From positions 1 to 5,113 of the forward strand of contig JAIRVC010000066.1 in the NCBI GenBank assembly GCA_031254095.1: a stretch of 5,113 bases of DNA, written 5' to 3'. The notes beneath the pieces were generated by a model, which ran no database searches, was not told the DNA's origin, and was given only the letters and a program-made list of their open reading frames with translations. Shown here piece by piece: positions 1-5,113 of this stretch (positions are counted from its first letter, which is position 1; each line of letters begins with the position of its first letter). This DNA is from Acidobacteriota bacterium (GTDB lineage Bacteria; Acidobacteriota; UBA6911). The position numbers and the translations under genes are program-made.

Positions 1-559
1 GCTGATGCCTCTGCCAGTGAGAGCGTAATTTTTTCTGGAAATAGATCGGGTCGCCAAACCCGGCAATATTCTGGAACTCATCGACGCATACCACGATGCG
101 GATATCTTTTTCAGCGGCCAGTTTCTCCGCAAGATCGAGCGCTTCGTCAGGATTGTTTTTGAGTTCTTTCCAGTCGAAATCGAGCGATATTTCGCTCTGT
201 CCGTCACCGGTCAGCACGATCTTTGGCACAAGCCGCGTAAAGAATTTTTTTGCCGCCGCCACGGACTCTTCCCACCGCGAAGAGGCGGCTTTCAGTACGC
301 TGTGAGCCAACAGTTCATAGAAATGCTCCTCGTTGCGGACATTAAACAAATCAATTTTGCAGATACGGAGCCTGTCGTTTCCTGACGCCGCGATCTCCGC
401 CGCTTTTTCCACAAGAGAGCTTTTACCCCAGCGGCGAGGCGATATGATGATGGTATTGACCAATGAATTGAAATTGCCGACCAGCAAAGCTGTTTCTTTT
501 TCACGGTCGGTGAAATTTTCGCTGCGGGCTACTTTGCCATAAACAAAAGGAGTATCCAT
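1..559 (-). CDS. AAA-family ATP-binding protein (archaeal-type ATPase superfamily), C-terminus cut by window edge
   Basis: The minus frame from ATG 559-557 stays open to the window edge, giving 186 residues. A P-loop lies at about residues 39-49 (ISPRRWGKSSL; K46, S47). A hydrophobic Walker B strand lies at about 153-163 (IRIVVCVDEFQ; D160, E161). The N-terminus (FVYGKVA, then FTDRE about ten residues later) is typical of bacterial members of the archaeal-ATPase group, usually 350-400 residues long, so roughly half the protein is missing here. The sensor regions and C-terminal winged helix would lie outside the window. The protein is probably cytoplasmic and has no signal peptide. Its cellular role is not known; relatives are often scattered, variable genes, sometimes in multiple copies. 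No good Shine-Dalgarno precedes the ATG, but it is the only sensible start, with a plausible promoter and a dyad just upstream. The family call is firm; a specific function cannot be given. Confidence 0.88.
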   Translation of the reverse strand, partial: MDTPFVYGKVARSENFTDREKETALLVGNFNSLVNTIIISPRRWGKSSLVEKAAEIAASGNDRLRICKIDLFNVRNEEHFYELLAHSVLKAASSRWEESVAAAKKFFTRLVPKIVLTGDGQSEISLDFDWKELKNNPDEALDLAEKLAAEKDIRIVVCVDEFQNIAGFGDPIYFQKKLRSHWQRHQ

Positions 560-583
560 AAGCGTGAATACTGTCACAGAATA

Positions 584-611
584 AAAATAAATGAAACAAA
601 ATTGTTTGCAA
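584..611 (-). promoter_or_regulatory. Putative promoter of the AAA ATPase gene
   Basis: Read on the minus strand, TTGCAA (611-606) can serve as a -35 box and TATTTT (589-584) as a -10 box, with a 16-bp spacer. This would place transcription start about 20 bases before the ATG at 559. The -10 matches four of six consensus bases, so the call is tentative. The -35 box sits at the exact centre of the 35-bp dyad, so a protein bound to the dyad would cover the promoter. Confidence 0.4.
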
Positions 612-625
612 CAAAAATGTTTCAT
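591..625. promoter_or_regulatory. 35-bp nested dyad symmetry, candidate operator
   Basis: The sequence is symmetric about position 608. Outer arms ATGAAACA (591-598) and TGTTTCAT (618-625) are perfect inverted copies. Inner arms TTGTT (602-606) and AACAA (610-614) are also perfect. Three A bases separate inner from outer arms on each side, and TGC forms the centre. In total 13 of 16 possible base pairs match. The position over the putative -35 box of the ATPase gene fits an operator. The lack of a T-run argues against a terminator, and no gene converges on it. The binding protein is unknown. Confidence 0.45.
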
Positions 626-638
626 CAGAAAATGAACA

Positions 639-768
639 TATGGGAACTTCTAAAAACTCCAAAATCAAGGCTTGCGGCCGGGACAAAAGCGGAGTTTACA
701 TTTACGTAAATGAGACATTTTGGATCGGCCGCGTAACGTAGAGTTTGGGGTTTTTAGAGGTTCCCATA
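639..768. mobile_element. MITE-like non-coding element with terminal inverted repeats at a TA site
   Basis: The left end starts TGGGAACTTCTAAAAACTCC (641-660). The right end, read on the minus strand from 766, starts TGGGAACCTCTAAAAACCCC. Over the first 24 bases the ends agree at 21. The similarity resumes at GCGGCCG (674-680) and its inverted copy CGGCCGC (726-732), so each arm is about 40 bases. Both ends are flanked by TA, as in elements that duplicate a TA target (for example those moved by IS630/Tc1-type transposases). The core contains the 14-bp palindrome CATTTACGTAAATG (about 699-712). No ORF lies inside, so movement would need a transposase elsewhere. Alternatively it could be a dispersed hairpin repeat with another role. 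The family is not identified. Confidence 0.6.
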
Positions 769-800
769 ATTTTATAGCGTATCCGCTTTATGACAATCAG

Positions 801-929
801 CTACTTCCCTTCGCGGATGCCGTCCGCGTATTTTTTCGTTGCGCCGATGCCGCGGAATGGTTTATTGTCGTACGGCGTTTTTCTCGCAGCGGCTAGCGGC
901 TGGAGTTGGAAAAATGCGCCGCGAATCAT
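801..929 (-). pseudogene. Possible remnant of a minus-strand reading frame (42 codons)
   Basis: A minus-strand frame from ATG 929-927 to TAG 803-801 encodes 42 residues ending RGIGATKKYADGIREGK. The frame is also open further upstream, to a stop inside the first codons of the divergent esterase, so a protein tail could start before 929. About two thirds of its third codon positions are G or C, with codons such as GGC, ATC, CGC and TAC, as in the real genes here. It has no Shine-Dalgarno, and I do not recognise the product. It could be the degraded 3' end of a lost gene, a very small gene, or chance. The plus-strand frame over the same bases (790-981) is equally open, which weakens the case. 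Confidence 0.22.
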
Positions 930-962
930 ATTTGAGGCAGCTTCAAAATTGAAGTTGCCGGT

Positions 963-969
963 AAGGGAG
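963..969 (+). promoter_or_regulatory. Ribosome binding site of the esterase gene
   Basis: AAGGGAG lies eight bases before ATG 978-980. This spacing is good and supports the chosen esterase start, which also gives a complete lipoprotein signal. Confidence 0.75.
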
Positions 970-977
970 ATAAGACA

Positions 978-2564
978 ATGAAGAAATTTTTGAGCCTCGC
1001 GCTTCTATTCGCGTTTTTAACCGCAATTTCGGCGTGCTCGCCCGGCGCCCCTGAAACCTTCGGAATACCGACCGCCCGTGTTACGGGCGGACAGGTCGAA
1101 GGAACGGTCACCGACGATTTTTCCATATTCAAAGGCATTCCTTTTGCCGCGCCGCCTGTGGGCGAATTGCGCTGGAAATCTCCGCAACCGGTCGCTCCGT
1201 GGACGGACATCAAACAGACCGTCGCTTTCGGCAACTCCTGTATGCAGAATATGAATACGGCGCGTTCCATGGGCGACACTTCCGAGATCAGCGAAGATTG
1301 TCTTTATCTGAACGTCTGGAGCCCGGCCGCCCGCGCGTCCGACCGCCTGCCGGTTCTCGTATGGATATACGGCGGCGGCTTTACCGGCGGCATGACCAGC
1401 GTTCCAATGTATGACGGCGAAAAACTTGCAGGAAAAGGCGTTGTCGTCGTCAGCATCGCCTATCGAGTTGGCCCGTTTGGATTTCTGGCACATTCCGAAC
1501 TCAGCAAAGAGAGCGGCAGGGGATCCGGAAATTACGGACTCGAAGACATGATCGCCGGACTCGAATGGGTGAAAAATAATGTCGGCCATTTTGGCGGCGA
1601 CCCGTCAAAGGTAACGATCTTTGGACATTCGGCCGGCGGCATGGCGGTCAGTATGCTGGCGGCATCGCCGGCTTCCGCGGGGCTTTTCAGAGGCGTGATT
1701 TCAATGAGCGGCGCTTCCATGGCGCCCTTGCGCACCAGCGTAAGCGGCGGCGCCGGAGCGCGCGTAACAGTGCTTTCACTGGCCGAAACCGAAGGCGCAA
1801 CATTCCTCGAAAAGCTGGGCGCGGCGGATATCGCGGCCGCGCGCGGCGTAAGCGCTGCGGATATCCAGAACGCCATTGCCGGAAGCGGAGTTTCTTTCCG
1901 GCCGGTGGCCGACGGCCATATTATCATTGACGATCAGTACCTTCAGTACCAAACCGGCCGTTTTAACGATACGCCGATTCTGCTGGGAAGCACCTCCGAC
2001 GAAGCCGCGAGTTTCGGCGCGCGCAAAACCACGGCCGCGGAATTCGTAAAACAGGTGAACGCGAACTACGGCTCCGAAGCCGCCGGTATCCTTGCCGCAT
2101 ACCCTCACGCCAATGACGCGGAAGCTTCGCTCTCATCAAAGTATCTTTCGCGCGACAATACGTTCGGATGGAACACATGGACATGGGCGCGTATGCAGGC
2201 GCAAAACGGAACCGGCAAAGCGTTCCTCTACTACTTCGACCACCACGCGCCTGACGCGGACGGCACGGGACACGGCCTGGATGTTCCATACGCTTTCCAG
2301 ACGCTTGCCGCAAGAGACGGCGAGGAACCCGAAGCGGCGAATCTCGCCCTGTCTGACGTAGTAAGCTCCTATTGGGTGAATTTTACTAAAACCGGCGATC
2401 CAAACGCCGGCGGACTCCCCGTGTGGCCGGCTTATTCCGATGCCTCGCCGCAGGCAATGGTTTTCCGCGATGGCGCCGCGGCGGCGGAAACGTATCCAAA
2501 TATGGAAAAATTGCAGGCGATGGACAAATATTTTGCCCGTCTTCGCGCGCAGGCCGCGAAATAA
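978..2564 (+). CDS. Type-B carboxylesterase (para-nitrobenzyl esterase-like) lipoprotein
   Basis: This 528-residue protein belongs to the carboxylesterase type B / cholinesterase family (alpha/beta hydrolase) and is of normal length. It should hydrolyse carboxylic esters; the natural substrate cannot be read from the sequence. Residues 1-20 are a lipoprotein signal (MKKF, hydrophobic core, lipobox ISAC with Cys20), so it is probably membrane-anchored outside the cytoplasm. The oxyanion-hole motif is WIYGGGF at 129-135. The nucleophile is Ser218 in GHSAGG. The acid is probably Glu342 in GSTSDEAASF, and the base His432 in GTGHGLDVPYAF. EDCLYLNVW (106-114) is the family signature, and Cys88 and Cys108 match the usual N-terminal disulfide, which fits export. 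GNYGLEDMIAGLEWVKNN (184-201) is also characteristic. The residue before the nucleophile is His rather than the commoner Glu. The gene has its own ribosome binding site and is followed by a hairpin repeat, so it is probably transcribed alone. Confidence 0.95.
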   Translation: MKKFLSLALLFAFLTAISACSPGAPETFGIPTARVTGGQVEGTVTDDFSIFKGIPFAAPPVGELRWKSPQPVAPWTDIKQTVAFGNSCMQNMNTARSMGDTSEISEDCLYLNVWSPAARASDRLPVLVWIYGGGFTGGMTSVPMYDGEKLAGKGVVVVSIAYRVGPFGFLAHSELSKESGRGSGNYGLEDMIAGLEWVKNNVGHFGGDPSKVTIFGHSAGGMAVSMLAASPASAGLFRGVISMSGASMAPLRTSVSGGAGARVTVLSLAETEGATFLEKLGAADIAAARGVSAADIQNAIAGSGVSFRPVADGHIIIDDQYLQYQTGRFNDTPILLGSTSDEAASFGARKTTAAEFVKQVNANYGSEAAGILAAYPHANDAEASLSSKYLSRDNTFGWNTWTWARMQAQNGTGKAFLYYFDHHAPDADGTGHGLDVPYAFQTLAARDGEEPEAANLALSDVVSSYWVNFTKTGDPNAGGLPVWPAYSDASPQAMVFRDGAAAAETYPNMEKLQAMDKYFARLRAQAAK

Positions 2565-2583
2565 AGTTTTTGCCCTTGGCCAA

Positions 2584-2661
2584 GGAAACGCTGATTAATT
2601 ATCCGCGCGGGCGAATTGCCAAATTGTTTACGTTGCGCGCAGGCGGTTAATCGGCGTGTCC
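2584..2661. repeat. Imperfect 26-bp inverted repeat (78-bp hairpin element), abutting a 12-bp palindrome
   Basis: The left arm is 2584-2609 (starts GGAAACGCTGATTAATT). The right arm is 2636-2661 (on the minus strand starts GGACACGCCGATTAACC). Nineteen of 26 positions match, and four of the seven differences become G-U pairs in plus-strand RNA, so a transcript would fold well. The loop is 26 bases. No T-run follows either end, so it is not a standard intrinsic terminator, although it could protect or end the esterase transcript. The 12-bp perfect palindrome CCTTGGCCAAGG (2574-2585) overlaps its left edge by two bases. It may be a dispersed repeat or a miniature element; no clear target duplication is visible. 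Confidence 0.5.
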
Positions 2662-2677
2662 CTGAACGAAAAAAGCT

Positions 2678-2706
2678 TTGGGTTGGGCGCGCAATTTGGC
2701 TATAAT
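2678..2706 (+). promoter_or_regulatory. Sigma-70-type promoter of the solute-binding protein gene
   Basis: A perfect -10 box TATAAT (2701-2706) stands 17 bases after TTGGGT (2678-2683), which matches the start of the -35 consensus. The predicted transcription start near 2713 leaves a leader of about 55-60 bases. CAATTTGGC (2692-2700), directly before the -10 box, is a perfect inverted copy of GCCAAATTG (2618-2626) in the loop of the upstream hairpin. Confidence 0.7.
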
Positions 2707-2758
2707 TTAAAACTGTGTTTTGAGAAATATGTTTGAGTAATTCCTGATTATCCCTATT

Positions 2759-2765
2759 AAGGAGG
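2759..2765 (+). promoter_or_regulatory. Strong Shine-Dalgarno that favours a TTG start
   Basis: AAGGAGG is a full anti-16S match. It lies only one base before the ATG at 2767, too close for normal initiation, but seven bases before the in-frame TTG at 2773. The spacing therefore favours TTG 2773 as the true start. The two choices differ by two residues. Confidence 0.65.
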
Positions 2766-2772
2766 TATGGTT

Positions 2773-3912
2773 TTGCGAAGTATAAAGCTGTTGTTTTTTA
2801 TTGGAGGCGCGGCGATTTTGCTGGCAGGATGCGGAAGCGGAACAAAGACGCCAAATTCCCTTGACATTATTGCAAAAAATAGAGAGGTGCATGTTCTCAC
2901 CGAAGGCATGAACGCGCCTTTCGAATTCGGCAAAGACACGGCGTTCCAGGGTCTGGCGGCGGATGTCGGCGAAGATATCGCGAAAACCATAGGCTACCCT
3001 CTTAAATGGATAGGAACCAGAGGCGTAAATCATCTGTTTGAAGTGCTCAAGGACGGAACTACCGTTGATATGATTATTTCTTCCGTTATAAATGAGCCTC
3101 ATAGATCCGCGGATTTCGATTTTTCCGAGTCTTATTATGATACCGGCGACGTTATCGCGCATCATCGCACGGAATTCGGCGTCACGGATCTCGCCTCTTT
3201 GTCGGGTAAAACGGTTGGCGTTGTAACGGGCCGTCCGGCGGATACATTTATGACGTCTCAGACTACGGCGACAAATGTAACGATTACCAGATACGCAACG
3301 GTTGACGAGGCTCTTGGTTTTCTGAACCGCAGAGAGATCGACGCGGTTGTCGGCGACGAAATCCTGCTGAACTACAGCAGCGTCGAGAGCTTCCCCAATA
3401 CAAACATCATGAATACGATCATCAACAAGTATTCCTACGCTGTCGCCGTGCGCAAGGGCGATGCCAAACTGCTCGAAAAGATTAACGAGACGATTTCGCG
3501 CATGAAAAGTTCCGGCGAACTTGCGAAACTGGAAGAGCAATGGATCGGCGACGTCAAGGAACGGGCGAAGGCGCGCGCCTCCGCCGACCGCGAAGAAGAA
3601 GAACTGAAAAAAGCGCCTAAGACGATTACCACGACCATCAGCAAACAGGGCGGCAATTGGTCAATGGAACGCCTTGACGGATTCCAGTTTGTACTCCAGG
3701 GCGCGAACGGCACCTATCGGTCAACGCCTATTGAAACGGACGGAGTAAGCCGGGGCAGTTGCAGGTTTACCCAACCGGTGCCACCGGGAAATTACACCTT
3801 GAATGTCAGCATCCTGGGGCTGACCGCAAATGTGAAGGTTGATGAACTTCCCAAATCGTCGCTGTCCATGGCGGTAAACATTGCCTCCGGTATAACCATT
3901 ACCCTCAGGTAA
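2773..3912 (+). CDS. Family-3 extracellular solute-binding lipoprotein (amino-acid type) with beta-rich C-terminal extension
   Basis: This is a receptor of the polar amino acid ABC-transporter type (SBP_bac_3). Numbered from TTG 2773 it has 379 residues; the ATG at 2767 would add two, but lies one base from the Shine-Dalgarno. Residues 1-20 form a lipoprotein signal ending in LAGC, with Cys20. The binding domain spans about 34-262. It shows APFEFG (about 48-53), Arg111 followed by DFDFSESYY (114-122), GKTVGVVTG (145-153) and IDAVVGDE (189-196). By analogy with HisJ, Arg111 and Asp195 would hold the carboxylate and amino groups of an amino acid ligand. A charged helical linker (about 259-282, rich in E, R, K and A) leads to about 97 residues of strand-rich, Thr/Ser/Gly-rich sequence that normal family members (about 250-270 residues) lack. 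No permease or ATPase gene is adjacent, so it may be an orphan receptor or a sensor component. Ligand unknown. Confidence 0.9.
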   Translation: MRSIKLLFFIGGAAILLAGCGSGTKTPNSLDIIAKNREVHVLTEGMNAPFEFGKDTAFQGLAADVGEDIAKTIGYPLKWIGTRGVNHLFEVLKDGTTVDMIISSVINEPHRSADFDFSESYYDTGDVIAHHRTEFGVTDLASLSGKTVGVVTGRPADTFMTSQTTATNVTITRYATVDEALGFLNRREIDAVVGDEILLNYSSVESFPNTNIMNTIINKYSYAVAVRKGDAKLLEKINETISRMKSSGELAKLEEQWIGDVKERAKARASADREEEELKKAPKTITTTISKQGGNWSMERLDGFQFVLQGANGTYRSTPIETDGVSRGSCRFTQPVPPGNYTLNVSILGLTANVKVDELPKSSLSMAVNIASGITITLR

Positions 3913-3920
3913 CGTAAGGC

Positions 3921-3966
3921 GGGTCTTTACCGTCAGGTTACGGTCTGACGGCAAAGACCCCGGTTT
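3921..3966 (+). terminator. Strong hairpin with short U-rich tail between the binding protein and htrA
   Basis: The arms are GGGTCTTTACCGTCAG (3921-3936) and CTGACGGCAAAGACCC (3945-3960), pairing at 15 of 16 positions around an eight-base loop. GGTTTCT follows, a short and imperfect U tract. It starts eight bases after the binding-protein stop codon, which fits a Rho-independent terminator. The weak tail and the protease ATG nine bases after the hairpin suggest partial read-through or an attenuator. Confidence 0.65.
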
Positions 3967-3968
3967 CT

Positions 3969-5113
3969 ATGCGGAATAATCCCTTTTATCCGGTTGTCGT
4001 TACGGCATTGCTGGCGATCGCGGCGACATTGGCCGCGTTGCAATGGAATATCGTCCCCGGATTCCGCGACCGGAACGCCGATGGACAAGCCTTCGCTTTC
4101 GGCCCGTCCGGGCCGCTGACGCTCAGCAATGACGAAGAAACAAACGTCAGGGTTTACGAACAGGTAAGCCCCGGCGTCGTCAATATCACCACGAAGATCA
4201 TGGTTGAAGAGCGTTTCTTTTTCAGCGCTATTATCCGTGAGGAAAGCGGAACCGGAAGCGGATGCGTGCTGGATAAAGACGGACACATACTAACCACCTA
4301 CCATGTGATAGAAAGCGCGTCCAGTCTTGAGGTTTCGCTCCCGGACCGCACGAAATACCGGGCGACGCTTGTGGGGGAGGATAGGCAGAACGATCTTGCC
4401 GTTCTGAAACTTGAAAACGCTCCGGCTGAACGGCTTTTCCCAATTTCCCTTGGAGCGTCCGACAGGCTGAAAGTAGGGCAGAAAGTGTTGGCGATCGGCA
4501 ATCCTCTTGGGTTGCAGAACACACTGACGGTTGGAATCATAAGTTCCCTCGGCCGCAGAATCGAAACACAGAGCGGGGATCTCGTGGATAACGTCATTCA
4601 AACCGACGCCGCGATCAACCCCGGCAATTCCGGCGGGCCGCTGCTGAATACTTCCGGAGAAATGATCGGCGTCAACACGTCAATTTTTACCATCGGCGGC
4701 GGCAATATAGGCATAGGATTCGCGATTCCGGCCGACACAATCCGGCGTGTCGCTACCGAGTTAATCCGTGAAGGGCGCGTCCGCCGCCCCTGGTTCGGCA
4801 TTGACGGCTATACGCTTACGGCGGGATTGGCAAAAGCTCTGAATCTTCCGGTTTCGGAAGGCGTTCTCGTTTATCGCGTCAACAGCGGCAGTTCCGCGCA
4901 CAAGGCGGATATACGCGGCGCGAAAGAAGTCGTGCGCTGGTTTAATAACCGCATCGGAGCTGGCGGCGATATTATCACCGAAATCGACGGCAGAGCCGTT
5001 AAATCGCAGGAAGAGCTGCAGCTTTTTCTTGAAGCCAAAAAGCCCGGAGAAACCGTGCGCGTCACCCTGTACAGGGAAAAAACCCGGATACAAAAGGATG
5101 TCGCTCTGATTGA
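3969..5113 (+). CDS. htrA: HtrA/DegP-family S1C serine protease with PDZ domain, C-terminus cut by window edge
   Basis: The frame from ATG 3969 stays open to the right edge, giving 381 residues. The protein is an envelope quality-control protease that degrades misfolded exported proteins. A hydrophobic segment at about residues 8-24 (VVVTALLAIAATLAAL) is an uncleaved anchor or signal peptide. The protease domain is at about 60-270. The triad is His112 (TTYHVIESA), Asp142 (QNDLAVLK) and Ser221 (NPGNSGGPLL); GTGSG (94-98) and GIGFAIP (248-254) are also typical. One PDZ domain follows from about 276, with an insert (about 317-331) before GGDIITEIDG seen in some spirochaete-like members. Whether a second PDZ follows is outside the window, although the sequence already reaches the usual end of a one-PDZ protein. 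The ATG is the first in a frame that opens at 3918. It has no Shine-Dalgarno, since the hairpin ending at 3960 occupies that place, so its translation may be weak or regulated. Tyr111 replaces the usual Asn before the catalytic His. Confidence 0.95.
   Translation, partial: MRNNPFYPVVVTALLAIAATLAALQWNIVPGFRDRNADGQAFAFGPSGPLTLSNDEETNVRVYEQVSPGVVNITTKIMVEERFFFSAIIREESGTGSGCVLDKDGHILTTYHVIESASSLEVSLPDRTKYRATLVGEDRQNDLAVLKLENAPAERLFPISLGASDRLKVGQKVLAIGNPLGLQNTLTVGIISSLGRRIETQSGDLVDNVIQTDAAINPGNSGGPLLNTSGEMIGVNTSIFTIGGGNIGIGFAIPADTIRRVATELIREGRVRRPWFGIDGYTLTAGLAKALNLPVSEGVLVYRVNSGSSAHKADIRGAKEVVRWFNNRIGAGGDIITEIDGRAVKSQEELQLFLEAKKPGETVRVTLYREKTRIQKDVALI

Larger units (their letters stand above)
560..977. 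other. Gene-poor intergenic region between divergent genes
   Basis: This 418-bp stretch separates the minus-strand ATPase from the plus-strand esterase. Its left third is AT-rich and carries a likely ATPase promoter and a 35-bp dyad. The middle is a 130-bp MITE-like inverted-repeat element. The right part (769-977) has GC content like the genes. It holds a possible decayed minus-strand reading frame and the ribosome binding site of the esterase. I could not find a convincing -35/-10 pair for the esterase; CATAAT at 765-770, at the edge of the MITE-like element, is the closest -10-like box and has no well-spaced -35 partner. A 63-codon plus-strand frame beginning at 790 runs into the esterase start and has no Shine-Dalgarno; I do not count it as a gene. 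Confidence 0.7.

Noticed and set aside
96..542. Small plus- and minus-strand frames inside the ATPase region (96-305, 292-504, 333-542)
   Set aside because: They overlap the ATPase frame that carries the Walker A and B motifs and lack any motif of their own.
790..981. Plus-strand 63-codon frame before the esterase
   Set aside because: It has no Shine-Dalgarno and overlaps the esterase start and ribosome binding site. The opposite strand shows equally gene-like codon use.
1017..1589. Minus-strand open frame (190 codons) opposite the esterase
   Set aside because: It has no recognisable motif or start signal and overlaps the conserved esterase core; it is best explained as a shadow of GC-rich codons.
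2584..2661. Intrinsic terminator for the esterase
   Set aside because: The hairpin is imperfect with a 26-base loop and is not followed by a T-run on either strand, so I list it as a repeat.
2707..3540. Long minus-strand open frame (277 codons) opposite the solute-binding protein
   Set aside because: It lies opposite a clear family-3 binding domain, has no family motifs and is rich in Arg, Asn and Cys as expected for an antisense shadow.
1..5113. CRISPR array, toxin-antitoxin, defence or phage module
   Set aside because: There are no regularly spaced direct repeats, no paired small overlapping genes and no nuclease, integrase or transposase frames. The lone AAA ATPase does not by itself make a defence system.

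Overview
This window looks like ordinary bacterial chromosome of moderate GC content. It holds two genes cut by the window edges, two complete lipoprotein genes, and some structured intergenic DNA. The best taxonomic guess is a host- or gut-associated spirochaete related to Treponema. It rests mainly on the general look of the HtrA protease, including the 'GGDIITEIDG' and 'KPGETVRVTLYRE' stretches of its PDZ domain. A TA-flanked non-coding inverted-repeat element and a family-typical AAA ATPase are compatible with this but do not decide it. No rRNA, tRNA or phylogenetic marker is present, so the assignment is an inference.

Layout. (1) Positions 1-559, minus strand: the first 186 residues of an AAA-family ATPase (Walker A with RRWGKSS, Walker B with VVCVDEFQ), cut by the left edge. 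(2) Positions 560-977: a gene-poor stretch. It carries a likely ATPase promoter inside a striking 35-bp dyad (591-625), then a 130-bp MITE-like element with imperfect terminal inverted repeats at a TA dinucleotide (639-768). It ends with a possible remnant of a minus-strand reading frame (801-929). (3) Positions 978-2564, plus strand: a complete type-B carboxylesterase lipoprotein with a visible Ser/Glu/His triad. (4) Positions 2565-2766: an imperfect 78-bp hairpin repeat, then a good sigma-70-type promoter and a strong Shine-Dalgarno. (5) Positions 2773 (or 2767)-3912, plus strand: a family-3 amino-acid-type solute-binding lipoprotein with an unusual beta-rich C-terminal extension. (6) Positions 3921-3966: a strong hairpin with a short U-rich tail. 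(7) Positions 3969-5113, plus strand: an HtrA/DegP-type serine protease, cut by the right edge inside or just after its PDZ domain.

The three plus-strand proteins all have export signals, so the right part of the window is an envelope neighbourhood: an esterase, a solute sensor or transport receptor, and a quality-control protease. They do not form an obvious pathway. Each gene seems to be its own transcription unit or separated by structured DNA, except that the binding protein and the protease could be joined by read-through of the hairpin. I see no CRISPR array, no defence or toxin-antitoxin module and no complete transposase. I do not find a convincing undescribed system. The points most worth a second look are the MITE-like element, the 35-bp dyad, the extended binding protein and the hairpin against the protease start codon.
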